A DNA stretch of 64,000 nucleotides from Paenibacillus sp. NAIST15-1 (GCF_001894745.1 NZ_BBYF01000007.1:1-64000); one strand, 5' to 3'. Positions 1 through 9,380 are shown, numbered from the stretch's first letter. Numbers and translations are program-made. The notes: generated from the letters alone by a model not told the origin.

Positions 1-5
1 AAACA

Positions 6-50
6 AGGGGGCGTCCCAAATCTTTTTAGACTTTTGGGACACCCCCTTTT
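6..50. terminator. Rho-independent terminator of an upstream gene
   Basis: A stem GGGGGCGTCCCAAA pairs with TTTGGGACACCCCC (one mismatch), followed by a short T run. It probably ends a gene lying left of the window; the A run on the other side means it could also work on the minus strand. Confidence 0.75.
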
Positions 51-60
51 ACTGCAAGAA

Positions 61-386
61 AGGGGGAACTTATAAAAAACAGAACGAAAATCGAGCTATA
101 TGGTGTATGACACTAATAATCAAAGTTTCCCGTCTAATACTCTTTTTTCTCAATAGATTAGCAACATAATGAATACACTGTTACATACGAATCAAATTAT
201 ATTTGACAATATTAGTAGATCAATTTGGAATGAAGTGGGATATGGATTTATAATTATGAAGGGGCAATCATGAACAGGATACTGATCTGACGCGGTTGTC
301 ACTAATATCTGCCCTGTAGAGTGTGATCTTTCAGGAAGCTGGTTCGAAAAAATGCTTTTGAAGTTTTGACAGGATGAGGTGCGAAT
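61..386. other. Intergenic region before the GrpB remnant
   Basis: AT-rich, with no coding frame I can support. A possible sigma-A promoter has TTGACA at 203-208 and TGGAAT at 226-231 with a 17-base spacer; the -10 is weak. It would drive the GrpB-family remnant starting at 387. Confidence 0.4.
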
Positions 387-901
387 ATGGAACAGGTCAT
401 TATTGATTCATATAACCCTGAATGGATAAGAAGGTATGAAGAAGAACGAGACAAGATTATGGAAGCCGTCGCGGACATAGGTTTGGCGGTTGAGCATATC
501 GGCAGCACGTCGGTGCCAGGGCTCAGTGCCAAGCCAGTCATTGATATGATGCTTGGTGTACGGGAATTAGAAGATATGAAGGCGAAGCACATCGAACGAT
601 TGCTGGAGATTGGTTATGAATATGTGAATAAGCCAGATTTCCCTGAACGATTGTTTTTTCGCAGGGGACAGTGGAGAGCGGGCACAGAACATCTGCATGT
701 CTATCTGTATAATGGGGATAATTGGAAGGACAATATTCGATTCCGCAATTATTTACGGATGCACCGGAGCAGTATATGCAGCTTAAGCATGCTTTAGCTG
801 CACAATTTCCGCATGATCGCGTTCAATACACAGCGGGGAAGGCTGATTTCATACAAGGCATCATCAACATGGCGCGTAGGGAAAATGTGAATCTGGATTA
901 A
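387..901 (+). pseudogene. GrpB-family nucleotidyltransferase-fold protein, frameshifted
   Basis: The GrpB (UPF0157) family has a nucleotidyltransferase fold and poorly known function. The N-terminal part reads cleanly, with the family core EHIGSTSVPGLSAKPVIDMM about 35-55 residues in. After FRNYLRMH the frame changes: the original frame ends early at 797, while the next frame continues as PEQYMQLKHALAAQFP and on to a stop at 899-901, as expected for the family. The switch falls at 762-766 (CACCGG); adding one C there restores H-P-E-Q, so a one-base loss in a C run is the simplest cause. It may be a real mutation or a base-call error. Full length would be about 171 residues. Confidence 0.8.
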
Positions 902-1149
902 GGTTGGGTAAAGTTTTATTTATATTGTTCTTTCACAAGCAATCTTCCACTTTAAGCGGTATATTGAAGGTATATCGATGGACGGTAAATGGATGTGATT
1001 CTATTTGGCTTAACGAAGGAAGAATTTGTGCAGAATGAGCGGGAGTGTAATAGAAAGGAAAAATCAAAAAACAGGAATTGTTGCGTAGGGAAGAAAAGGT
1101 TATTCCTTTGTAAAATATCGTATAAAACCAATAGGGAGTAGGATATGTA

Positions 1150-1656
1150 GTGACCATTCGTTTAGCTGAAAAGTTGGAGTTACCACACATCATGAAGCTC
1201 TTCTCACAGTGCACAGCACATATGATTGCTCAAGGAATCGATCAATGGGATGAACATTATCCCAACGTGGAAGTGGTAGAACAAAGTATAGCCAGTGGGT
1301 CAATGTATGCCTATTTTAAGGATGATTTGATTTGTGGAGTCATTACCTTGCACAGCAGTCAGCCTACCGAGTATGAGACGATTCAATGGCAGTCTGGTCA
1401 GGATGCGGAGTGTCTTGTTGTTTATCGCCTTGGGGTTGATCCGGAATTGCAGGGACTAGGGATAGCAACGAAATTAATGGGCTTTGCAGAGTGGTATGCA
1501 GGCAACCATTCTCTATCTAGCATTCGATTAGATTGCTATTCCAAAAATGAAAGGGCTTTATCATTCTATCAACATTTACACTATGAAATAAGAGGCAAGG
1601 TTATTTTCCCACATTCGGATGTTCCGTTTTATTGCTTAGAGAAAAGAATTCGTTAA
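1150..1656 (+). CDS. GNAT family N-acetyltransferase
   Basis: A 168-residue single-domain acetyltransferase that would transfer acetyl from acetyl-CoA to an unknown amine. The acetyl-CoA site is seen as LGVDPELQGLGIATKLM (about residues 97-113), a variant of the R/Q-x-x-G-x-G/A motif. The C-terminus has the usual NERALSFYQHLHYE segment, where a tyrosine normally assists the reaction. The start is GTG, with GGGAG about 11 bases upstream; no ATG gives the full fold. Substrate cannot be predicted. It stands alone with short gaps on both sides. Confidence 0.85.
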   Translation: MTIRLAEKLELPHIMKLFSQCTAHMIAQGIDQWDEHYPNVEVVEQSIASGSMYAYFKDDLICGVITLHSSQPTEYETIQWQSGQDAECLVVYRLGVDPELQGLGIATKLMGFAEWYAGNHSLSSIRLDCYSKNERALSFYQHLHYEIRGKVIFPHSDVPFYCLEKRIR

Positions 1657-1693
1657 CACACCTATCAACTAAAACGAAAAGAGCGAGATACAT

Positions 1694-2515
1694 ATGATAG
1701 TTGAGCTTGAGCGCGATCAATTTTATACATGTACGGATCTTGTGAATTGCACCACGATGCTGGAGCCGAAGGCAATCGTTGCAGGCAACAACCCCGGCAG
1801 AATATTTGTCGATCACCCGGAATCGCCGCGATCCGCTATGGTGTGGCAGGGCAATTTAGACGGTTTTTTATTTGTTGGTGACGCTAGTAATGAGTCCTTC
1901 AATAGGGACATAAGAGTCTATATGGATGAAGTGTTACGTGAAGAAGCCTTGGAATTAGGGTTGGAGTGGGCAGAATGCATCGGCACTCATCCAAGTTGGA
2001 AGCCAGCGATTGAGCACATATTTGCCGATCGAGAGTTGTCCTCATGGACATCATATGTATATTCGCTAATGTTGCCGGATTACAAGCAAGATGCAATCCA
2101 ATTGCCTGACGGTGATTATAGGGTGGTTCAAGTTACCGACGAACTGCTGCAAAATAAAAGTATTTGGAATCATTCTTTTCTCGAATCAAGGGTTCAGGAC
2201 TTCTGGGAATCTACGGAGCAGTTTCTACAAGAAGGCGGTGGTTTTTGTGTGATGCACAATGAGACCGTCGCAAGCTTGTGCATGACCGGCTTCCGATACC
2301 GTCATATTCATGCGCTAGGAATTGACACGATAGAACAATATCGTGGACGCAAGCTTGCGCAGATTGCAGTTCGTGCGTATGCGGAGCATTTGTTTTCCCA
2401 AGGACAATCGATGTGCTGGGACTGTACAGCATCGAATAAGCCGTCGAGTGCAATTGCAGAGCGAATAGGGTTCCAGAGAGAAATGAGCTACAAGGGATAT
2501 CAATATAAGCTGTAG
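1694..2515 (+). CDS. GNAT_acetyltran-type N-acetyltransferase, 273 aa
   Basis: A longer, two-part GNAT protein. The N-terminal half is a degenerate domain seen in the GNAT_acetyltran (PF12746) group. The C-terminal half carries the acetyl-CoA loop IEQYRGRKLAQIAVRAY (about residues 214-230) and ends NKPSSAIAERIGFQREM. This group is common in Paenibacillus and Bacillus and its substrates are mostly unknown. The ATG is preceded by AAAAGAGCGAGAT. Two further members of the same type lie at 5262 and, on the minus strand, 20498. Confidence 0.85.
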   Translation: MIVELERDQFYTCTDLVNCTTMLEPKAIVAGNNPGRIFVDHPESPRSAMVWQGNLDGFLFVGDASNESFNRDIRVYMDEVLREEALELGLEWAECIGTHPSWKPAIEHIFADRELSSWTSYVYSLMLPDYKQDAIQLPDGDYRVVQVTDELLQNKSIWNHSFLESRVQDFWESTEQFLQEGGGFCVMHNETVASLCMTGFRYRHIHALGIDTIEQYRGRKLAQIAVRAYAEHLFSQGQSMCWDCTASNKPSSAIAERIGFQREMSYKGYQYKL

Positions 2516-2561
2516 TAGGGAACGTACTTTCTATTATGTAAACCAGGAGGCTGATTGATGA

Positions 2562-3242
2562 ATGACGCAATTATCATATCAATTGCAACGTGAGATTACG
2601 AAGCAGGTACATATCAATTATCTATTATTTGTGCCTGACCAGTATGGAGAGGATCCTACGGTGAAATGGCCATTGCTGCTCTTTTTGCACGGGGCTGGAG
2701 AAAGAGGAAACGACATCGAATTAGTGAAACGGCATGGTCCGCCGAAGTTGGCTGAGAAGGGAGAGAAACTCCCTTTTGTTATCGTCTCTCCACAATGCCC
2801 GGAAGAATCATTATGGGAAATCGAACGCGATGCGATTATCGCTTTGCTGGATGACGTATGCGAAACCTATCGTATTGATGAAAGCAAGATCTATGCAACT
2901 GGTCTAAGTATGGGAGGCTATGGAACATGGAACTTGGCTGCGGATTACCCAAATAAGTTTGCAGCGATTGCGCCGATCTGTGGCGGGGGGAACCCACAAA
3001 AGGCGGCACAGCTCAAACATACAGCCATCTGGGCATTCCATGGCGAGAAAGACGATGTAATACCTGTTAAAAAATCGAACGAAATGGTGGATGCGGCGAA
3101 CGCAGCAGGCGGCAATGCCAAGCTAACCATCTATCCGAATGCCAATCATGATGCATGGACGGAGACCTATCAAAATCCAGAGCTATATCAATGGCTTCTA
3201 AGCCATTCCAAGCCGGCTTCATCAAGCGAAGCGAATGAGTAA
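2562..3242 (+). CDS. Predicted peptidase/esterase, alpha/beta hydrolase
   Basis: A 226-residue cytosolic serine hydrolase resembling the 'predicted peptidase' (COG4099) and polyhydroxybutyrate-depolymerase-like esterases. It shows the oxyanion segment LFLHGAGERGND, the nucleophile elbow GLSMGG (Ser near residue 117), an acid in EKDDVIP (near 164) and the histidine in NANHDAW (near 195), so the triad looks intact. There is no signal peptide. The ribosome site CAGGAGG precedes two overlapping ATGs: 2558 gives only an 11-codon frame, so 2562 is the real start. Substrate unknown. Confidence 0.85.
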   Translation: MTQLSYQLQREITKQVHINYLLFVPDQYGEDPTVKWPLLLFLHGAGERGNDIELVKRHGPPKLAEKGEKLPFVIVSPQCPEESLWEIERDAIIALLDDVCETYRIDESKIYATGLSMGGYGTWNLAADYPNKFAAIAPICGGGNPQKAAQLKHTAIWAFHGEKDDVIPVKKSNEMVDAANAAGGNAKLTIYPNANHDAWTETYQNPELYQWLLSHSKPASSSEANE

Positions 3243-3334
3243 TAAGTTAAGTCGTTGAACGAGCATCCATGATCTTTACCAGCTGCCTATCCGGTTTATT
3301 CCAATAGATTATCTTCATTAGGAGGAACGAAGAC

Positions 3335-3514
3335 ATGTCAAAGGAAGTAAATCTGCAAGACCTTGAACAGCGCCTAACGGAGGTAGAGAAGCAGCTTGAG
3401 AGAAATCAGAGGTTTATTCGAGGGTTCAAGTATGTAATCATTGCAGTCATCGTTATTTTCCTTGTTACATTCGGAATCGGAGTCATTCAGTTTATTGGTG
3501 CAGGCTCTGCATAG
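3335..3514 (+). CDS. Small membrane protein, coiled-coil plus one TM helix
   Basis: A 59-residue protein with a very good ribosome site (AGGAGG, 9 bases before the ATG). Residues 1-28 are charged with heptad-like spacing (LQDLEQRLTEVEKQLERNQR), suggesting a short coiled coil. Residues 33-55 form one hydrophobic helix (VIIAVIVIFLVTFGIGVIQF). I do not recognise a named family. It lies between the esterase and the amidase. A 63-residue protein at 40486 has the opposite order (TM then coiled coil). Confidence 0.75.
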   Translation: MSKEVNLQDLEQRLTEVEKQLERNQRFIRGFKYVIIAVIVIFLVTFGIGVIQFIGAGSA

Positions 3515-3557
3515 AAGAATGAATCATTTATTCACACAGTAGATCGTTAGAACAAGA

Positions 3558-5084
3558 ATGATAGATATAGAAAATTACACGACAGAGAAGGTTGTTGAAT
3601 CGAACATGGAATCATTATCTACATGGATTATCGAAGCAGATATATCAAGTATGCAGGCGGCAATGAATGCGGGAGAACTGACCGCGGAAGAGCTGGTTAA
3701 CGTCTATTTGGAACGTATCCGTAAGGTTGATTCGGAGCTTCGTTCCATTTTAGAAGTAAATCCGGATGCGGTTGCAATTGCACGTGAACTTGATAAGGAA
3801 CGGCAAGAACGGGGATGTCGTGGGATGCTTCATGGCATCCCCATTGTATTGAAGGATAATATCGATACACAGGACAAGCTGCACACAAGTGCAGGTTCGA
3901 TCGCACTGGCGGAATGGACCGCACCAGAAGATTCTTACGTAGCAGCACGTCTGCGTGAGGCGGGCGCGATCATTCTTGGGAAGGCAAATATGACCGAATG
4001 GGCAAATTTTATGTCAAGCACAATGTGGGCGGGCTACAGTTCACGAGGTGGGCTAACGCTTAATCCATACGGGCCAGGCGAATTATTTGTTGGCGGGTCG
4101 AGCTCCGGTTCGGCTGTTGCGGTAGCGGCGAATTTAACAGCTGCTGCAATTGGAACGGAGACGTCAGGTTCGATTATTTCTCCATCCAGTCAAAATGGTA
4201 TCGTGGGAATTAAGCCGACATTAGGGCTCGTCAGCCGCAGCGGAATTATTCCGATTACGATGAGTCAGGATACGGCTGGGCCGATGGGGCGAACCGTAAG
4301 AGATGCAGCCATAGTGCTGGGTGCGATAACGGGGGTCGACGAGACAGATGCATGTACGCAGACGAGTAAGTCTCGATCATATCGCGACTATACACCATTT
4401 TTAGATGAGAGCTTCATCGGGCAGGCGCGAATAGGGATTCCAAGATTTTATTATCAGGACTTGGATGAAGCGAGGCTTGCGATTATGGAGTCTGCCATCG
4501 AGGTGCTGAGAAGCAAGGGTGCAACCATCATTGATCCGGTAGAGCTGTCTTGTGAGCATGTGAAATGGGATTCCAATGTACTTCGATATGAATTCAAAAA
4601 AGCGCTGAATGACTATCTAGGTAGATTGGACATTACGATGCCCGTTCATTCTCTAAAAGACGTTATTGCGTACAACGAAGCGCATGCTGACATTGCCTTG
4701 AAATACGGTCAAAATGTGCTCCTATGGGCAGAAGAGACAAGTGGAACGCTAACGGAGCCAGAATACCATGCTAGCCTCAATCGCAATCAGGAGATGGCTC
4801 GCAAAGGCATCGACGAAGTCTTGAGTAAGCATGAATTGGATGCACTGTTCTTCCTAGGCAATGAGCATGGCGCTGATCTGGCTGCTCGAGCCGGGTATCC
4901 ATCCATCACCATCCCGGCGGGATATGCCGAGTCTGGGATTATAGCACCTGGGGGCTATACGACGAAAGGGCCGCAAGGAGTTACCTTTGTCGGAAGGGCT
5001 TATGCGGAACCGACTTTGCTGAGACTGGCCTATGGTTATGAGCAGGCGACGAAGCATCGGGTTGCTCCTCAGTTAGAAAAATAA
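3558..5084 (+). CDS. Amidase-signature family amidase
   Basis: A hydrolase of the amidase signature family, which uses a Ser-cisSer-Lys triad to cleave amides. The lysine is in GIPIVLKDNID (near residue 98), the glycine/serine-rich core GGSSSGSAVAVAA is near residue 178, and the nucleophile segment GTETSGSIISPS follows near 200. At 508 residues it has normal family length. It is closer to stand-alone amidases than to GatA, since no gatB or gatC is nearby. The listed ATG has a poor ribosome site; the ATG at 3606 (MESLSTWI) is a plausible alternative. No signal peptide. Substrate not predictable. Confidence 0.88.
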   Translation: MIDIENYTTEKVVESNMESLSTWIIEADISSMQAAMNAGELTAEELVNVYLERIRKVDSELRSILEVNPDAVAIARELDKERQERGCRGMLHGIPIVLKDNIDTQDKLHTSAGSIALAEWTAPEDSYVAARLREAGAIILGKANMTEWANFMSSTMWAGYSSRGGLTLNPYGPGELFVGGSSSGSAVAVAANLTAAAIGTETSGSIISPSSQNGIVGIKPTLGLVSRSGIIPITMSQDTAGPMGRTVRDAAIVLGAITGVDETDACTQTSKSRSYRDYTPFLDESFIGQARIGIPRFYYQDLDEARLAIMESAIEVLRSKGATIIDPVELSCEHVKWDSNVLRYEFKKALNDYLGRLDITMPVHSLKDVIAYNEAHADIALKYGQNVLLWAEETSGTLTEPEYHASLNRNQEMARKGIDEVLSKHELDALFFLGNEHGADLAARAGYPSITIPAGYAESGIIAPGGYTTKGPQGVTFVGRAYAEPTLLRLAYGYEQATKHRVAPQLEK

Positions 5085-5261
5085 TGGGGATATCCCTTCT
5101 GTAGAGGACAAGGAGCTGTATATTTATTCATCGCGAGTGATACATATTGTATCTACACCATCTATTATGAGCAAAATAGCTGGAATATTGATCCTGCTCT
5201 ACAGTCTCGAAACTGTATGAATAGTATTACGATACCTACTAGAGTTAGAGGTGGATTGGAA

Positions 5262-6083
5262 ATGGAAAGCGGCATCGCATCCGAAGAGCTAATCAATGAG
5301 ATCGAACAATCCGAAATCAATTACATGTGGGATCGCATGCTTGCGATTCAGCAGAAACCGGGCAATCCCGAGGCTGTAGAACTGGAGCGAATTGGGGAAG
5401 TTGCGTGCTACTTTAGTGCTGGAATGCCTTGGCCGTCCTTCAACACGATAAAAGGATGCAGAGGAGCGGATATAGACCGAATCGAAGATATGATGAAGTT
5501 CTTCACGGATCGTGGAGGGAAGCCGCAGTTCGAAATTGTGCCCGGGATGGTGGACGCTCCATTTCTGAAGCGGTTGTCGGAGCGCGGCATGTATCCCTCT
5601 GGTCATCATACATCCATGTATTACGGGATAGAGCCGAAGGCGTTTGAAGAAAAGTGGGTGGATGATCAGCGCATTCGCGTAGCTGAGCTGCAAGAAGACG
5701 ATTTCGAAATGTATGCCACGATTCATTGCAAGGGAACTGGATTACCGGACAGCGGAATCCCGCATGTCGCGATGAATAATCGAATTTTATATCATCGTCC
5801 GGGCTGGAAGTTCTATGTCGCTTATGTTGATCAGCAGCCTGCCGCTGCAGGGGTCATGCATATGCACAACAGTATTGCCTCCTTGACATTTGCGGCGACC
5901 TTACCGGAATATCGTAGGCTCGGATTGCAGAGCTGGCTGTTGAAACATAGAATCGCAGAAGCAGCAAAGCTTGGCTGCCGGTTGGCCGTTAGCCAGTGCG
6001 CATTTCTATCACCAAGCCATCGTAATATGGAGCGGGTAGGAATGAAGATGGGTTACGTACGAACAACATGGACGAGCAGATAG
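5262..6083 (+). CDS. GNAT family N-acetyltransferase, two-domain type
   Basis: The C-terminal half has a GNAT core: VDQQPAAAGVMHMHNSIASL, then the acetyl-CoA loop LPEYRRLGLQSWLLKHRI and the closing HRNMERVGMKMGYV. The N-terminal half is a variant domain without a recognisable cofactor motif. An upstream in-frame ATG (5217) exists, but AGAGGTGG at 5247-5254 sits 7 bases before the ATG at 5262, so I start there (273 residues). The 3' end overlaps an ATG at 6068, and the AAC(3) remnant starting at 6113 has an almost identical start region, so the two were probably an operon. Confidence 0.82.
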   Translation: MESGIASEELINEIEQSEINYMWDRMLAIQQKPGNPEAVELERIGEVACYFSAGMPWPSFNTIKGCRGADIDRIEDMMKFFTDRGGKPQFEIVPGMVDAPFLKRLSERGMYPSGHHTSMYYGIEPKAFEEKWVDDQRIRVAELQEDDFEMYATIHCKGTGLPDSGIPHVAMNNRILYHRPGWKFYVAYVDQQPAAAGVMHMHNSIASLTFAATLPEYRRLGLQSWLLKHRIAEAAKLGCRLAVSQCAFLSPSHRNMERVGMKMGYVRTTWTSR

Positions 6084-6112
6084 AGAGTAACTCAAATAAG
6101 GTGGGATTTGAA

Positions 6113-6770
6113 ATGGAAGTCATGAGCGGGGAACTATTTACGGTTGACACATTAACGAAAGATTTTGAGGCTCTGGGCGTGCAGCCGGGGATGAACCTTA
6201 TTCTGCACTCCTCTATGAAATCATTAGGAAGCTGGGTAGCGGGCGGCGCATCAGCTGTCATACTGGCGCTCGAAGAACAGCTAAGTGAGCAGGGAACTCT
6301 GGTCATGCCAACGCACACAGTGGATTTATCAGATCCATCGACATGGCAATGCCCTCCTTTGCTTCGTGGGGAGCGAACAAGGATTGGATCATTGCGAATC
6401 ACAGTCTCGATTACAGTCTGGGTGAACAGTCTCCGATAGCGAAACTGTACGAGCTAAACGGTTGGGTCTTGCTGCTGGGCGTTGGGCATGGCAATAATAC
6501 GTCTATCCATTTGGCTGAGTATCGTGCTGAATACGCGAGCAAGCAGATGATGGTGTTGAAGTCTCCTATGATTGTAGACGGTGTGAAATCATGGGTAGCC
6601 TATCAAGATGTGGACTTCGATACCGATGACTTTGAGAAGCTGGGGCTGACTTTGCCCGTGGTACTGGTTATGTGCGCAGCGGGAAAATAGCAAATGCAGA
6701 CGCATTGCTAATGCCTGTCCGAGAGCTTGTTGATTATGCTGTTCAGTGGATGGAGAGAAATCGACGCTGA
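6113..6770 (+). pseudogene. Aminoglycoside 3-N-acetyltransferase, AAC(3)-like, broken
   Basis: AAC(3) enzymes acetylate the 3-amino group of aminoglycosides. The N-terminus (MEVMSGELFTVDTLTKDFEA to LVMPTHTVDLSDPSTWQCPP) is intact. At about 6355 it jumps, out of frame, to SFASWGANKDWIIANHSLDY and IHLAEYRAEYAS. The family normally has about 45-50 residues between these blocks (with a WW and a TPTRGMG segment), so an internal deletion is inferred. A second frame change near 6655 moves the C-terminus (YVRSGKIANADALLMPVREL) to another frame ending at 6770. Two independent lesions make function very unlikely and a single sequencing error an insufficient explanation. Confidence 0.85.
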
Positions 6771-6793
6771 ACGCACGCAGCACCTCTTTGTAC

Positions 6794-7252
6794 CTATCGA
6801 TGTTGGTAATGACGCAAGATGAATCTAGCTATAGAACGATATAGAACATTTGCAATTGCGATACCGCAAGCAATACCCGCTGCTCCGAATACAACTTGCA
6901 CAATTCCGGAGCCTGAGAAGGAGTCGCTGCCGGCAATTAGTCCTCGAAGCGCCTCATAGAATGTAATGCCGGGCACGATCGGCACTATTCCAGGTACGAT
7001 ATATACCGTAACTGGCAAGCGGAACTTGCTGGCTGCAGCCCACGCAGCAAAAGCCAGTAAAAACGCAGACGTGAAGCTGGATAGAAAAACACCGAATCCT
7101 CGGGAAATGAGCTGGATATAAGTGATCCAGCCGATCGTGCCTATCAGTCCTCCCGCAATAACCGAACGCTTCGGCACATTGCATAGAACCCCGAACGATA
7201 CAGCAGCGAGGAAGCTGAATATCATGTGAATGGCGATATCTCTCATCGTCAA
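6794..7252 (-). CDS. Threonine/serine exporter ThrE-type, small subunit (ThrE_2)
   Basis: A 152-residue membrane protein with about five hydrophobic helices and the conserved segment YIVPGIVPIVPGITFYEALRG, typical of the ThrE_2 (PF12821) half of split threonine/serine exporters. It follows the larger half (7270-8046) on the same strand, with 17 bases between them. Together they make the two parts that are fused in Corynebacterium ThrE. Expected location is the plasma membrane, exporting small amino acids or related acids; the substrate in this organism is unproven. Confidence 0.85.
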   Translation of the reverse strand: MTMRDIAIHMIFSFLAAVSFGVLCNVPKRSVIAGGLIGTIGWITYIQLISRGFGVFLSSFTSAFLLAFAAWAAASKFRLPVTVYIVPGIVPIVPGITFYEALRGLIAGSDSFSGSGIVQVVFGAAGIACGIAIANVLYRSIARFILRHYQHR

Positions 7253-7269
7253 GCCCCTTCTTTCTTTGT

Positions 7270-8046
7270 CTATTTACCGAAGAATAGATAATATGCACTT
7301 GCAATGCCGGCGCCGAGCGCGCTAGCGGTAAACAACGCTTCGATTGCCACGATCATGCCAGAAATATAATGTCTGGCCATCATATCGCGAATCGCGTTCG
7401 TGATAGCGATGCCCGGTACGAGCGGAGCAACCGCCCCCATCATGATGAGATCAAGATGCACCCCTCTATAAGTAAAAGCTATATAGCCTGCCACACCGCC
7501 AAGCAAGGCGGCACCGTATTCAGGCAGGAAGGGCGCATGCAATGCTCGTGTCAGCCATGAATGCATGAAATAGGCAACGAGACCTGCGAATATGGCTGCT
7601 GGCACATCCACGAATGATCCTCCAAATAGGAGAATGATGCTTCCACTCAAGCAGGCTGTGCATATGAACTTGTGCCACAGCTTCAGCTTGCACACATCCC
7701 TTTCAATTGCGAATAGACGATGCCGCATGTCTTGAAGACTAATGCGGCCAGCAGCAAAATCCCGAGATATCTGATTGATGCCGCATATTTTATTCAAGTC
7801 ATACTGCCGCTTATCGATTCTCTGAAATTGAGAACCGCCCGAATTCAGCTTCACGAAAATGCCATTGACGGTTACGTAGGTGTAATCGCTAGTTGGACGG
7901 GAATCTCCGATGGCGTGGCGAATCATCCGCTCCATCGTATCCTCAACCCGGCTTGTTTCCGCTCCGTTCTCCAGAAGCAACTTTCCTGCAAAGAGCACTG
8001 TCTCCAAGAGGTAATCCTTATCACGCGCCAACGAGCCGATATTCAT
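7270..8046 (-). CDS. Threonine/serine exporter ThrE-type, large subunit (ThrE)
   Basis: A 258-residue protein of the ThrE (PF06738) family. The N-terminal ~120 residues are soluble, with the family block LLLENGAETSRVEDTMERM. The rest has about five membrane helices, including APLVPGIAITNAIRDM, the counterpart of the PGI motif in the smaller subunit. First gene of a two-gene minus-strand operon, divergent from the M24 peptidase at 8197; the 150-base AT-rich gap should hold both promoters. The ATG has AAAGGTGG upstream. Confidence 0.88.
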   Translation of the reverse strand: MNIGSLARDKDYLLETVLFAGKLLLENGAETSRVEDTMERMIRHAIGDSRPTSDYTYVTVNGIFVKLNSGGSQFQRIDKRQYDLNKICGINQISRDFAAGRISLQDMRHRLFAIERDVCKLKLWHKFICTACLSGSIILLFGGSFVDVPAAIFAGLVAYFMHSWLTRALHAPFLPEYGAALLGGVAGYIAFTYRGVHLDLIMMGAVAPLVPGIAITNAIRDMMARHYISGMIVAIEALFTASALGAGIASAYYLFFGK

Positions 8047-8196
8047 GAATGGGGAGCCACCTTTCTTTATAGACCGCTACTGAATGAAAAGAGCAGTTGC
8101 AAAACTATTTGTGGATAATTATAATCTATAATAGATAAAAAAAGTAGATGAATAAATCGAAATTTTTATTACATCATGCGGAAGGGTGGTATCAGG

Positions 8197-9315
8197 ATGT
8201 TGAAGCAGGAGTTGGAAACGCGTATTGCCAAATTGAAAGCAAAGATGGAAGTGAAGGGCTATGATGCATATGTCGTATCGTCACAGGAGGATATTTGGTA
8301 CTACACGAATATTACGTACAGTCCCGAAGAACGGCCATTTTTTATCGTCATTTCACTTGATAGCAAGCCAACCTTGGTCGTGCCTAAATTGGAAGAGGCA
8401 CATGTCCAAAAAGGGATATTGGACACAGATACTGTGTCTTATTGGGATTATCCATCACCTGCCGGTGAGAATTGGTTTGAACGGCTAAGCAGTGTATTAC
8501 ATAAATTCCAGCACATTGGTGTAGAGGCGAACATTCTGGCTGAGCATTATATCCGCATTCAAGGGGGCCATGTAGAGCTATGTCACTTCGTCGCAGCCGA
8601 CCGGCAGATCAAGAGCGATTACGAAATGGAGCGCATTCGCTTTTGTGCAAATATAGCGGATCGTACGATGCTCGACATTTTCAAGAAGGCGTCGAGAGAA
8701 ACGATGGTACTGGAAATGTCCGCCCTGGCACAAATTCCGCAGGTAGAGTTGATTAAAACAAAACAATTGGATCCGCTTAACACGAACCTTTTAGCCGTCG
8801 TGTGGCCTGCTCCTGAAAGTGCCATGCCGCATGGGGTGCCGGATATATACAAAAAGGTTGGGGATGGCCCGAATGTGGCGATGACCTATTACCGAATTAA
8901 TGGGTATGCCTCGGAATGCGAGCGCACCTTCTTCTTAGGAAATCCGACGAAAGAAGAAACCGAGTTGTTCCAACATATGATGAATGCCCGCAAAGCGGCG
9001 CTGAGTGTATTGAAGCCGGGCGTAAACGCGAAGGAAGTTGATTTGGCGGCGCGGAATTACTTGGCGCAATATGGACTTATCGGCAATTTGCTGCATCGGA
9101 CGGGACATGGAATTGGGTTAAGCAATCATGAGGCGCCATTTGTGGCGGAAGGCAGCGATGAGGTGCTTACAGAAAATATGGTGATTTCGATTGAACCGGG
9201 GATCTATGTGGAAGGCGTTGGAGGCTTCCGGCATTCTGATACGGTTCTCATAACGAAGGATGGTTATGAATTGCTGACGCGGGCTCCGATCGAATTGGGT
9301 GAACTTATATTCTAA
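8197..9315 (+). CDS. M24-family peptidase-like protein (Xaa-Pro peptidase type)
   Basis: A 372-residue pita-bread-fold protein. The N-terminal ~130 residues match a creatinase-type domain; the rest is M24. Metal-ligand motifs HRTGHGIGLSNHEAP, ISIEPGIYVEG and GGFRHSDTVLIT are present. The usual aspartate pair (D-x-G ... S-D-x-T-R-T) is replaced by MTYYRINGYASECERTFF, so both aspartate positions differ. Such variants exist in M24 subfamilies and may use metal differently or have lost peptidase activity. I start at ATG 8197 (MLKQELE), about 8 bases after GAAGGGTGG, rather than at 8176. A terminator follows. Confidence 0.85.
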   Translation: MLKQELETRIAKLKAKMEVKGYDAYVVSSQEDIWYYTNITYSPEERPFFIVISLDSKPTLVVPKLEEAHVQKGILDTDTVSYWDYPSPAGENWFERLSSVLHKFQHIGVEANILAEHYIRIQGGHVELCHFVAADRQIKSDYEMERIRFCANIADRTMLDIFKKASRETMVLEMSALAQIPQVELIKTKQLDPLNTNLLAVVWPAPESAMPHGVPDIYKKVGDGPNVAMTYYRINGYASECERTFFLGNPTKEETELFQHMMNARKAALSVLKPGVNAKEVDLAARNYLAQYGLIGNLLHRTGHGIGLSNHEAPFVAEGSDEVLTENMVISIEPGIYVEGVGGFRHSDTVLITKDGYELLTRAPIELGELIF

Positions 9316-9344
9316 CATTGATAATTTCGGATAGAGGAATGCGA

Positions 9345-9380
9345 AGCATGGGTACTTAGCAGGTATCCATGCTCTTTTTT
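9345..9380 (+). terminator. Terminator of the M24 peptidase gene
   Basis: AGCATGGGTAC pairs with GTATCCATGCT (one G-T), followed by CTTTTTT. Confidence 0.85.

Noticed and set aside
6-50. Insertion-sequence terminal inverted repeat
   Set aside because: The GC-rich stem followed by T residues fits a terminator, and no transposase is nearby.
296-797. Toxin-antitoxin or defence system around the GrpB remnant
   Set aside because: No partner gene; the frame is simply interrupted and the neighbours are unrelated enzymes.
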